Source: Pyrenula massariospora | Lineage: Eukaryota; Ascomycota; Eurotiomycetes; Pyrenulales; Pyrenulaceae | DNA: 64,000 nt | NCBI GenBank assembly: GCA_021030905.1 | Contig: JAGFMI010000004.1 | Coordinates: 1,302,001-1,366,000 of the forward strand | Direction of reading: 5' to 3' | In this document: in pieces, positions 11,704-21,534 of the stretch | Layout: every line of letters starts with the position of its first letter | Position numbering within the stretch: the stretch's first letter is position 1 | Notes under the pieces: generated by a model | What the model was told of the DNA's origin: nothing | The model's input: the letters and a program-made list of their open reading frames with translations, nothing else | Databases searched by the model: none | Made by a program: the position numbers and the translations under genes

Positions 11704-12506
11704 ATGTCTTCGGAGGCAAAACCACAGACGAAGAAATTTGGCAAGAGTGAACGGTCCATACCACATCACACACAGAAGGCGTCGAAGTGGTATCCAGCGG
11801 AAGACGAGAAGCAGACTAGGAAGGTGAGCTTCTCCCCACGCGCTGATATTGGTTTCAGACGGATATCAAGACATTGATTGCTGGAGACGCCTTACAATTG
11901 TTGCTGCTTCCCAAGCGGTGATTCAATTACCCAATCAATATGCTAACTAGACTTCTCCAGGCACGGAAAACCATTCATCCCGCGAAACCCCGTCCATCTC
12001 TCCAACCCGGTACTATCCTCATTCTATTAGCTGGTCGCTTCCGCGGCAAGCGAGTCGTCCTCCTTAAACATCTACCACAAGGCGCGTTGCTCGTGACCGG
12101 ACCATTCAAAATCAATGGCGTACCTCTGCGGAGAGTGAACGCCAGATATGTAATCGCTACGAAGTCGAAAGTTGATCTGACTGGGATCGACTCGAAGACG
12201 CTCGAGAAGGTCGCAGAGGACGGATATTTCACGAGGGACAAGGCAACACAAAAGAAGGCTACAGAGGAAGCTTTCTTCAAGCAGGGAGAGAAGCCAGAGG
12301 TACCTCCATTCTTACAAAACCCCAGATGCAAGGCGAGGACTAACCAGAAGCAGAAGAAGAAGGTCGCCAGTGGGCGTGCGACAGATCAGAAGAACGTCGA
12401 CAAAGTTTTACTTAGTAATATCAAGAAAGAGAAGTTGCTAGCCAGCTATCTTGCGACAAACTTCAGCCTCCGGAACGGAGATAAGCCACACGAAATGGTC
12501 TTCTAA
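11704..12506 (+). CDS. RPL6: 60S ribosomal protein eL6 (L6)
   Basis: Exons 11704-11823 and 11961-12506 with a 137-nt intron (AAG/GTGAGC ... TCTCCAG/GCA); 221 aa. The N-terminal tail is basic (TKKFGKSERSIPHHTQKASKWYP). The core has the eL6 signature: LQPGTILILLAGRFRGKRVVLLKHL, then GPFKINGVPLRRVNARYVIAT. A lysine-rich C-terminus ends HEMVF, as in fungal eL6. It is a structural protein of the large cytosolic ribosomal subunit, probably highly expressed. The first intron is longer than most in this window, as is common for ribosomal protein genes. The ATG context (AAGATGTCT) is acceptable. Confidence 0.96.
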
Positions 12507-12966
12507 ATGATGGTGAAGTGGGTCGGTTGTGGGGTGTGTGAAGCTTCAGAAGGTTGTCTTTGTTGGGCCATGAGACTGGTGCCGCAATTCCACAGGGCGA
12601 AATCCCCGCAGAATTTGTGTGCGGGCGGAAGTTGATGATGGCAGTAATGAACAGGACGTTCGGCGTGTATTCGAGCTATCCGGTCTCCATTGCCTAGACT
12701 TATGACGATCAATCAAATCGCAAACAATGATACAACACCAATTGCCGTTTCTTCAAACTACCCTGACTAAAATGTATCTCATATGCTAGGGGACGTCGAT
12801 TGCTTGCGCAGTATACGGGTGTGTATACAACTCCCCCAGGTATCCACAGAGCCCACAGCAGCCTAAAAGGAGCGCCCTTATTATCCAACAAGTCGTTCTG
12901 ATGCTGTACCTCCTCTAATCAGTCTCCCTGCCCAATTTTCCAAAACCCCCTTCCCCAACATCATAT
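12507..12966. other. Intergenic between convergent genes
   Basis: 460 bp between the stop codons of eL6 (+) and the DUF1152-like gene (-). It holds their 3' ends; nothing else seen. Confidence 0.4.
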
Positions 12967-14358
12967 TCATCCCCCTCTCCCCCCAATCTCCCCACCCAAA
13001 ACCTCCACCAACCTCCTCGTCTCCACAAACACCACCCCCGCCATATCCGGCGAGATGTGCGCAAAGACCCCCCACGGATTCTCCCCCGTCATCACCACAT
13101 GCTCCGGCAGGTCCAGCACCTGCCACCCAAACCGGCCGCGGAGCGCGAGCTGCAGGCACAGGCTCGTCTTGCCGAAGCGGCTCGGGTCGCTGCCGTCCAT
13201 GCGGTATTCTCCGAGCAGGTCGAGGAGGAGCGTTTTCTCGTGCGCTTTCAAGGGGTAGATGCGTGCTCCCGCCGCCGCGGCGGTGGAGGCGGCGGTGGGC
13301 GGGGAGTCGACGCCGGGGCAGAGGATGGCGGTTGTTAGGGAGGGGGATTCGCGCAGTGGGAGAGATGCGAGGGTGGACTGGACACGGAAGTCTTGGGATG
13401 TGGGGTCGGGGTCGAAGACGTCGCCGCCGGTGTCGACGGAGAAGATGGGGCGGCCGCGGGTGTCGGCGGAGCTGATCACGGCGCGGTATTGAGTGGACAG
13501 ATCGGCTCGCTGGTCGGGGGGGAGGGACGAGGTGTGGTCGGTTTGGTCGAGGACGAGGTAGATTTTTTCGTGTTTGCTGAGAGGGACGTGTTCGAGGGCG
13601 CGGCCGGAGATGGAGGTTTCTGGCGTGATTTGGTAGGTATTGGGTATGGGATGGCCATTAAGGATCGCCTGTCCGCCGGAATTAGAGACCTTGCGTTCCT
13701 CACCGGTCTTGCTACCAGGCTTTCCCTGTGAGCCTGTGATCCGCGTTCTTGTTGAGATCAAGACACCCTGCTTTTTCTCCTCGCCGGTATCCTCCCCGGT
13801 CGTTTGTAGGAGCATATGAAGCAGTAAGGAGGCACTGATGATGTCCGATCCCCCACCACCGGCGATGATCGTCAATGGCAGACATGGTTCCTTGAGAAGA
13901 TCTGATATGCTTCCTATGTGCTCGAGGTCTAAGAAGCCTGTAGGCACCACAGGCTCCCATTGCGCACACAAAGCATCCCCAGCCCTTTTCACCGTGATTC
14001 TTTCGGAAAAATCTCTCTGACTAGCCTGTGGTTGCTGAAGTAGGGCTGTGATATCTACAGCCAGTTTGACAGAGCCATGTGCTTTCATATGCTTGCAATG
14101 AAAAAGATATGCTGCATCGTATAACCTCGCAATGACTAGAAAAGCAGTTGCTGTCTCGAGCACCGTTGATATCTCATTGAAAAATATGAGGATCTTGGGG
14201 AAGTCCAGGACAGGGAGCCCATTGGCAGGGCGATGCTGCCGTTCTATGACTAGCAGTGCATTGTAAGGGATCTGTGAGCGAACGGCGTCATCGAGGCAAG
14301 CGTAGAGCTCATCGCGGTCTTGATGGCTTGCGTCATCGGAAGAGGACGACGGTCCCAT
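12967..14358 (-). CDS. DUF1152-like protein
   Basis: Single-exon ORF of 463 aa from an ATG at 14358. Two glycine-rich segments resemble DUF1152: LTIIAGGGGSDIISASLLLHMLL (about residues 171-193), a nucleotide-binding-like loop, and FSVDTGGDVFDPDPTSQDFRV followed by AILCPGVDSP. DUF1152 has no assigned biochemical role that I know of. The first 130 residues (start MGPSSSSDDASHQDRDELYA) contain a hydrophobic helical stretch around FFNEISTVLETATAFLVIARLYDAAYLF. The last third is much richer in G+C than the first. The family call rests on remembered motifs only; if it is wrong, this is an unassigned conserved protein. It lies tail-to-tail with eL6. Confidence 0.6.
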   Translation of the reverse strand: MGPSSSSDDASHQDRDELYACLDDAVRSQIPYNALLVIERQHRPANGLPVLDFPKILIFFNEISTVLETATAFLVIARLYDAAYLFHCKHMKAHGSVKLAVDITALLQQPQASQRDFSERITVKRAGDALCAQWEPVVPTGFLDLEHIGSISDLLKEPCLPLTIIAGGGGSDIISASLLLHMLLQTTGEDTGEEKKQGVLISTRTRITGSQGKPGSKTGEERKVSNSGGQAILNGHPIPNTYQITPETSISGRALEHVPLSKHEKIYLVLDQTDHTSSLPPDQRADLSTQYRAVISSADTRGRPIFSVDTGGDVFDPDPTSQDFRVQSTLASLPLRESPSLTTAILCPGVDSPPTAASTAAAAGARIYPLKAHEKTLLLDLLGEYRMDGSDPSRFGKTSLCLQLALRGRFGWQVLDLPEHVVMTGENPWGVFAHISPDMAGVVFVETRRLVEVLGGEIGGRGG

Positions 14359-15344
14359 CGTAGGTAAATGGTGTCGATATCAAAGTCACCACGGATTTTG
14401 AAGGAAGTGGAACAACATCTAGGACATTATAAATATTCGGGATAGACTATTATCTTCAAAGTAAGTTTAAAATTGGATGAAGGAGTCGCGGGTCTTATCA
14501 AAATTGGGTGGCCAATGGAGGTGAATGCAAGGGGTCACAGAAGTGAAATTGGATGATGCTTCAAGTGCACGAGGTAGTCGAGAACATACCTTACCTTCGT
14601 TCATACTCCGGTCATCGACTGCAATAGGTCTATCACATGCATTAAGTAACCAAAGCTGATTTGATTATTGGATGTATAGTTCGGTTGCACAGGAGGTCTC
14701 CCTGCGGTGCTACTACTTAACATCGCGTTGTTTTTAAAATTTGACGGAATAGCTTGCGTCTTGATGTCAGACCCATCAGCGTCTTGTGAAAAAATTTAAG
14801 TCTGAAGCTCGGAGGTCCGGAGAATTTATAGGAATTAGTGTGATAGAGTGGAGGTTTACAGGTGGGTGTATTGCGTTTATTAGACAGAGACTGATTGCTC
14901 CAAGTGGTACCAAAGGAGCCTTGAAATCCGAAGGAAGAGAGAACGCCTTTATAATCATGCGCAGGCAGATGTCAGTGATAGAAAATATCAGGCAACAGGA
15001 AATATTGAAGCGTCAGGCTGTCTCAGGAGGCTACATAGCCCGTTTTAATAAGCTACAAGTCGTCCAGCCTCATCCTCTCTCATTACAAATGCTTCAGATG
15101 GAGCTGTTTGATGTTGATTTAAGCATCAATCTCCGCCAAATCAACCATCGATTTTCGTGATGAGCCTTCAAGACCAGCAGTATCCTCGACTTTCTCTGTC
15201 TCGAAATTATTGTTTCCACCTTGTCGCATCAAGGCATGCGTATCTTCATCTCATCATTTATAGTCGGAGAACTCGCTATCAAACGCTCACGATGCTTAAG
15301 AGAGATTCAACTCCACCAAATCCGTTCATAATTCCAACGTCAAC
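14359..15344. other. Intergenic, AT-rich
   Basis: 986 bp between the DUF1152-like gene and the 3' end of the SET gene. An open frame at 14786-15160 (+) has no ATG at its left end and no recognisable motif, so I do not call it a gene. Confidence 0.35.
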
Positions 15345-17764
15345 CTAATACTTTCTCGGCCTACCTCGCCGTCCTTGAGGGTTTTTAATTGGCCACAACA
15401 GACCCCTACAGTTTGCTGAGCCGCAATGACACTTTATCATGTCTTCATCAATTCGATCAATGCTAAATTTTTTGCCTGCAGACAGAGGATCATAGTCGAT
15501 CATTAACTCAGTCTTTGGGGGGATGTCCTTGGTAGTGAAGAAAGCTAGGCTATAGACGTACGTGGCTGCTTGGTCCGGGATAGCGGTGATAACCTTGCAA
15601 TTAGGCTCGCAAGAGTGGTTGACAAATCGCATAGGGCTCCCAAAGTTCGTACCATCAACGTAGAATGGCTTGGTTTCAAAACGATCAAGATTAAAGACAT
15701 AGGATGTATGCACTTGATTGTCTGGCGTGGCTTCGCTACGAGCTTTCTCCCTAGCGTCCAAGGTACGTTCGGACACGAGCTCGCCAAGGTATGTGTCGAT
15801 GAAGGTACCTTTGCGCAAGAATATTGGTGATCGAACACCTGCAAGCTTCTTATTAGCTATCTGACAAAATGAAGCTTTCACCGTGCGAGCAAATAAATGC
15901 TTTTCCACTCACCAAATCCACATTTTTCGGTCTTGAATATCTCTAACGGAACGGTCCGCCCACGTTGAACAAGTCGATTGACACATGTGGATCCACACGT
16001 GCAAGCCACATTGCACTCCTTGATGATGGGGTCTTCTCGAGCAAGAAAGTCGTCACTCAAAGTAATTGACTGATCGTGGTTGATCTGATAAGCTCTGAGT
16101 ACCTCAGTGCCGACCACCTCCTCGAAATCATCCTCGATATCTTCTGTAAAGGCACAATTGCAGAGACCCGGATCACAAACCTTGCAAGCGCACCCTTCAT
16201 AGAATTCATCTAGTTGAGCCCTCCGGAAGAACTTCTTCACTTCGGGATCGCTTGGTATGTACGAATTAGTAAATTCAAACTTCCCATCCAGCAACGCCGA
16301 ATCTACATCATTCGTAAAAGTGAGATCTTTGATGCCTTGGAATTGGTACTTGAGTAGTTGCCGAACCTGTTGTTGAGGGCGTAGAAATTTTTTCTCCTTC
16401 AGGTGAAGAGCGTTCAGGGCGGAGATGATGTTTGTGTCTAACACTGGGCCATCAAGCGGCAAAGGGACGGATTTCCTGTCAACCATTTTGGCCTTGGGTT
16501 GACCAAGCCTTTTCCTCTTGTCGTCATCTTCATTGTAGGCATAGAAGAGATGCAAATCATGGTGGGAGACGGTGGATGAACTCGTAGACGCTTCGCGACG
16601 GGGGCGTTTAGAAATCCCGACACTTGCCGCCTCTAGACCCCTTTTTCTATGACTAAGATCTTGGTACTCACCATGAGAGATTGGGACGGTGTTGTCAATC
16701 TCTACGGCCAATTGTGAAGAGCGTGCTGGCACGGAATCTCTCTGCCCAGTTGGATTTCGCGAGGACACGCTGGTTGAAGATGTGGATGGTCTGAGAGACG
16801 GCTGCTGTGATGAAGGGCGGAACCATCTCCCAAGGGATGTTTCAGATCCGGGAGTGGTTGGTGACGGTTGCCATGGTGATAGCCTAATTGTATCATCTGT
16901 GACGATTGGTTTTGTCTCTGGTCCTAAGCCTTTCCAGCCCCGTGGTCCGATTGTAAGCTTCTGTTTCTCAACCGCGGCCAATTGAGCTCCATCATCAATT
17001 TTATGTACAGCAGGAGCATCGTTTTCTTTCAAAGAAGATGATGGCAACGACGTCTCACCCTGTCTTGGGGATAGATTGACGTCGTGGTGTTGTGAGACTC
17101 GCCTAGGAGTGGGTACCGCGGTCAATCCTCGGGTGTAATCATTGTCTTTTAATGGGGACCGTGTTCGGCTCCTCCTTGATAGAGGTTTTTGCCGGCCCTC
17201 TGGCTGAAGTGAACTTCTTGGACTATTCGAGAGGCGCGTCCCGGAATTGACGACGGTTGATTGGTAAAGAATCGGCTTCTGATTGGCCGGGCGTGTATCG
17301 GGCTTCTTGGCAGGGTGGAATAGATGTGAAGCTTGAGTTGAATGCGATGGTTTAGATACGGAACGACGTGCTACAGCATCATCGATTTTTCTATCGTTCA
17401 GATTGGCGTTGTGCCTGATTCCTGGACTAACATTGTTCCGGGTTGGGAGCTGGAGCTGGAGTCGAGGAGTCAGGCTTGGCGCGTTACGCGCTTGGGTACA
17501 AATAGAACTACCTGTCGCTCGATGATTTTCGGTTTGATCTCCGATTTCGATATTTCTTTGACATCTGTCTAAAAAAATTTTGCTATTGAGATTCCTGTAT
17601 AGAAATGATTGCCGTGGGCAAATTATGCTGTGCAAGGAAATGGAAAACTCACGTCCGAGTCCGAATCATCAAGTAGGATTGGGTGAAGTCTATCCTAATA
17701 AATTGAGGTCAGTTGTAAGAAGATATACTTTATTAAAATTATTTTCTCTTACCGAGCCAACCAT
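15345..17764 (-). CDS. clr4: SET-domain histone H3K9 methyltransferase (Clr4/DIM-5/SUV39 type)
   Basis: Five exons: 17753-17764, 17653-17694, 17512-17568, 15913-17455 and 15345-15838; 715 aa. The first three encode only 37 residues (MVGS / DRLHPILLDDSDSD / TDVKEISK...KIIERQ). The fourth can start at 17455 or 17449, both in frame. A long disordered region precedes the catalytic module. Pre-SET zinc cluster: CACKVCDPGLCNC and CNVACTCGSTCVNR (about 459-535). SET: KTEKCGFG/VRSPIFLRKGTFIDTYLGE, NHSCEPN (about 626) and MIDYDP. Post-SET: CHCGSANCRG near the end. These bind the zinc triangle, S-adenosylmethionine and the post-SET zinc needed for H3K9 methylation, so it is predicted active in heterochromatin formation. 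No chromodomain is seen, as in DIM-5. Only the short-exon N-terminus is less certain. Confidence 0.92.
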
Positions 17765-18760
17765 TTTTAGACCCGAGATAGAAGCTCTCGTCTGGAACTG
17801 GTCACTTTTGAAGTTAGCCTACCGCAGCCTAGAGGATTCGATTAAGGTGGATCGAATATTTAGATGCGCTAAATGTCTGGAAAAATAGATATAGAGATAG
17901 AGAGTTTCTTTACCTGCATAAATAAAAGCTCGCATAGCAGGCTTTTTATGCCTGTTCAAAAGGCTGTGAACATGTCTGTTCTGGAGGTTAAGGGGGAGTG
18001 TAAGAGAATAATAAATTTGGTCAAGCGAGGCAGCCTTAGCTTTTCGCGACTGAGAAACAGCGCTAGACCTGTTTAGGGTCAGTCTTCATTACGGGGGCTG
18101 CATCTTGAGCCTTTTAACTAAAGGTAGGAGCCAAGCACCACAGGCTGCGTGCCTGTTTATCATCCAAACATATTTCTGCAATAAGACGAAGTAATATACT
18201 ATCGAGGTACTCTGTTGAAAGGCTAAATTTTTGAGAAATATTTGCCAAGTATTTTAAATTCGTCAACAAATTAAATTCAGATTATTCGCAGCAATCTCTT
18301 GGGATTTTGATATCTTTTAGGTCACGGCAGCGTCAAAATTTCCCCATCTCAATCAGGAGAGGGGCAGCACGCGATTTGCGCTTCAAAATTTCCTGGTCTT
18401 TAAGCCAAGGAGATCTCGGCTTTAGTGATCTGCATACATGAACTATCTGTGTGAAGTTCTTGCAATACTACGCAGTCTCCTATATCGGTTGCAAATTACC
18501 GCATGAAAAATGACCGAATCCAGGTCTCTGCCGTCAGTCAAAGACCTTGCAAGCAGTGGTAAGAAAATCATGAATAGGGATTTTTCCCGGAGAAATCGTT
18601 TGCTACTTTCCAAATTCCACACGATCGTGACAGGCTCGCACCAATCATGGATGGCACATTCGATAGCAGCAGTTTCGGCTATCGAAAGGAGCCAGTTGGC
18701 TATGTTAATAACGTCCTATGCGTCCCTTTAATATTGCCTAAAGTATCTTAAGAAAATCCA
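17765..18760. promoter_or_regulatory. Divergent, AT-rich upstream region of the SET gene and rrp1
   Basis: The 996 bp separate the start codons of two diverging genes. Short open frames (for example 18510-18731) have no recognisable content. No repeat or RNA gene could be supported. Confidence 0.35.
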
Positions 18761-19517
18761 ATGTCTTCCATGCCTTTTGCTACGCCTTTTGCTAGTCATT
18801 CGTGATATTTCTGCCTTTTGTCCTAGTGACATTTTCCTAAAATTCGTTACTGATACACTTTTTGTAGACTCCTCCCTAAGGCGCGCAGCATTTAACAAAG
18901 TCACCATCCATCTCCGTACTCGATATACTCTAACTCACGAAGAATCCTTACAGCTCTGGCGTGGCCTCTTTGTCCTTCTTTTTATGTACGACCCTCGCGT
19001 CCCAACCTCAACTCCGAAGCTGATTGCAGAAATTTCTTCCCTCACCTCTACCGTACCGAAAGCCATCCAAGAGGAATTCTGCATAGGCTTTTGGGAGACC
19101 ATGGCACGAGAATGGGGAGGGATTGACCGGGGTCGTCTGAACAAATATTTGAGTCTGGTTAGGGCGATTCTGAGAGAGCAATTTGGCCTTGTGAAGGATG
19201 GTAATCAAATCGAGAAGGAGAAACAGCTTAGTATTTTGGGCGAGTGGCCGTTGTGTGCCGATCAGAGAAAGGTACCAGATGGGTTAAGATATCAGGTCCT
19301 CGATTGTTGGGAAGACGAACTGGTGGAAAGTGGTCTTTTGAATGGGGAATCGAATGAGGGAGATGAAGCGGCGGTTGAAAGGGAAAATGATACTGTGGGG
19401 AAAATGATGCAACTGATACTCAACCTGCAGCAAGAGGCTCCATCGAAAGGCGTGAAAATGAGAGCGAAGGAAGTCTTAAAGGAGCAGCGACTAGCGATTT
19501 ATCTACCTCAGACTTGA
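18761..19517 (+). CDS. rrp1: rRNA-processing protein Rrp1 (Nop52 family)
   Basis: The body is clear Nop52: SSLRRAAFNKVTIHLRTRYTLTHEESLQLWRGLFVLLFMYD, then EEFCIGFWETMAREWGGIDRGRLNKYLSLVRAILR, matching the conserved LWKGLFYCMW and FWETMCREWxGIDRLRLDK motifs. Rrp1 works in the nucleolus on 27S pre-rRNA for the 60S subunit. The N-terminus is uncertain. The long frame is open from 18777 but has no ATG. The nearest ATGs (18761, 18770) are in another frame and give MSSMPFATPFA. A 73-nt intron at 18795-18867 (TTACTGA branch, TTTTTGTAG acceptor) would join them and give 227 aa, but its donor GTCATT is weak. The C-terminal basic tail of larger Rrp1 proteins is short here. The stop is only 55 bp from that of the convergent Cus2 homologue. 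Confidence 0.78.
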
Positions 19518-19572
19518 TCGGCTTCAGCGCACGAAGCTTTTCGAAATCACCCGGAAGAGAGCTACAAAGGCC

Positions 19573-21015
19573 TTAAGACGGCTCTTTTTCCTCGAGCCAG
19601 GATCCAAATTCATCCAGGCGTTTTCCTTCGCCGTCTTCTTCATCTTCGTCGTCGATATCAGCCTTCTTCTCATTCGTCTTCTTGAACCTTTCGCTTCCAT
19701 CAGCGATGTACGCCTCAAGCTTCCTCTGGTCAAAGAAGCGCCCGTCCATCAACTGCGACATAAAAGATTAGTGGGGAGAAAGTAGGGAACTCGACCAGCA
19801 ATCTTACCCTGACGCATGCTATCGCGGCTTCGGAATTTGAGAAGCGGACGCTAGCCACACCTTCAGGCTCTTTGTCGAACAACACAACATTCGTGACTTC
19901 TCCTAGCTTTGAGCATTCATCACGGATATCTTCCTTGATATCGAGTAGCGTAGCAGGGTCATCCTAAAGACAACATGAGCTTTTGATGCTGTAAGATAAC
20001 TGCTGACTTCCCTGAAGCTCTTGAAGGGTGAACATATGTTTCAAGATAACAACCTTGTCCCATCGTGAGCTTGTTTCTTGCAAGGTCTGAGGGTCGTCAT
20101 CGTCCCAATCGGCTAGCCTGTTATTCATCTTTTGAGTTTTCTTGATGATCTTATTCTTGTCTCTCGTGTTACTCTTGGCACCAGATTTTGTTTCGGGCGT
20201 ATCTTGCTGCTTCTTGAAGCTATAGTCTGCTTTCTGTACTCTCATCTTTCCATTGGGTCCCATGACACCAAGTCTGAAGTCTGAATCATCAAGCATCTGG
20301 ATGGCAAGGTCGACGGACTCAGGCCTGAAGTATACGACGAGTGCTTCTCCCTTGAATTCACCTTTTTCGTCCTCATACATCTTTATACGCTGTTTAGCGC
20401 TGTCAATTTCTTCCGCGATGACCCCGCACTTGGAAAAAACGTAGTGTATCTCTTCGGAATCTGCGTCTAGGGGAATTGAGGTGACATAGACAGCAGTATT
20501 GACGCGAGGCTTTTTGGCTTTGGCTTCCTACATCGACAATGAGCCTAATTGGTCATCGTCTGTCGAGGCAGATAATATATACATACGTCGTCACCATTGC
20601 CGTGCTGTTTTTTCCTCTTCTTCTGTTGAGGAGCAGCTTCATTATCATCAACGCCAGCCACCTTGTAGATTGACCCTTGCTGCTCTTGAAGATGTTGGTC
20701 CTGCTCCAACTGTTCACCGCGAAGAGACAGTTTATGGTTAGACAAGTTCCCATGCGAGACTTTTTGAATTGTTTAAGAGTCTCTTAGGAGGCGTTGCAGC
20801 CTCCAAAAATACAGAGGGAATGCAAGTGGCCTTACAGCAGCAGGAACCCATCTTTTTAACCCCGGGATGTACTCATACTCTGCTCCCTCATCCGTCTCCA
20901 ATATCCATTTGTCATCAAGCTTCGAGAAAGATATTCGCGGATCACTGTCAAATTCGTCTGGCTCGGTTGGAAAGCTGCTTAGCGCAGACTCTCCGTCGGG
21001 CAAAGCCTCTGACAT
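19573..21015 (-). CDS. cus2: Cus2/HTATSF1-like U2 snRNP RNA-binding protein (two RRMs)
   Basis: Five exons: 20836-21015, 20587-20709, 20012-20527, 19808-19963 and 19573-19752; 384 aa if all introns are removed. The N-terminus starts MSEALPDGE and leads to KWILETDEGAEYEYIPGLKRWVPAA. A QQGSIYKVAGVDDNE block and a basic KKRKKQ stretch precede RRM1 (about 112-190, NTAVYVTSIPLDADSEEIHYVFSKCG). RRM2 (about 262-345) contains VVILKHMFTLQELQ, DIRDECSKLGEVTNVVLFD and GVASVRFSNSEAAIACV, and the tail is acidic. Cus2/Tat-SF1 proteins bind the U2 snRNP (SF3B1) during spliceosome assembly. The third intron, 19964-20011, starts GGAAGT where GTAAGT is expected. If it is kept, a TAG at 19964-19966 removes most of RRM2. 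Confidence 0.87.
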
Positions 21016-21534
21016 AGCTCTAGATGTCAAAGATTCGCAACCTAGAGCGTAGGGTGAGATAAAATCGATGACTGAGTGATGACTTTGGACCTTTGGACTC
21101 GACCTAGTAGTACTCAAGGTCGAGAGGCGAAGTGCGCAGGCAGGCGGCTAGTGCAGTTGAGCCTTATTCGTCAGACGGCGGGACGGGACTCAACGAAATG
21201 GCTATTCATCTTTCTTGCGATTGGAGAGAGTTTAGGCGCGAGCTTCGAGTACTGCAATCTGGCTGTGATCAAGACTGGCCATTGATTTTTCAATTGAACT
21301 TGCAAAGATAGACAGCGGTGGTGCGGGAGCTCAAGACGAAGCTCTTGTTTTGCGGAGAGAACTGGCCCCACTTTTCGAGCGCCGTTGATCTCCGGCTAAT
21401 AATAACGCCGGCTCCATTTTGGCGTGACGGGAGCGAGCTCAAACCAGGGGCGCATCCGCTACTCGTTGGCAGCAGGTAGTCTTACGCCCTGGTGGACCTC
21501 ACCTGGAACAACATGTGTTCATTGAGCTACAGTA
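21016..21534. promoter_or_regulatory. Divergent promoter region between cus2 and lcb4
   Basis: 519 bp between outward-pointing start codons. No specific factor site assigned. Confidence 0.45.

Noticed and set aside
13055-13731. Long plus-strand ORFs opposite the DUF1152-like gene
   Set aside because: Low-complexity Arg/Gly/Val text caused by G+C-rich wobble positions on the other strand; no motif.
14786-15160. 124-codon plus-strand open frame
   Set aside because: It has no ATG at its left end (starts with GTG) and no recognisable similarity.
15878-17635. SET gene starting at 17635
   Set aside because: That codon is TTG and lies within an intron by the better model, which gives an ATG at 17764.
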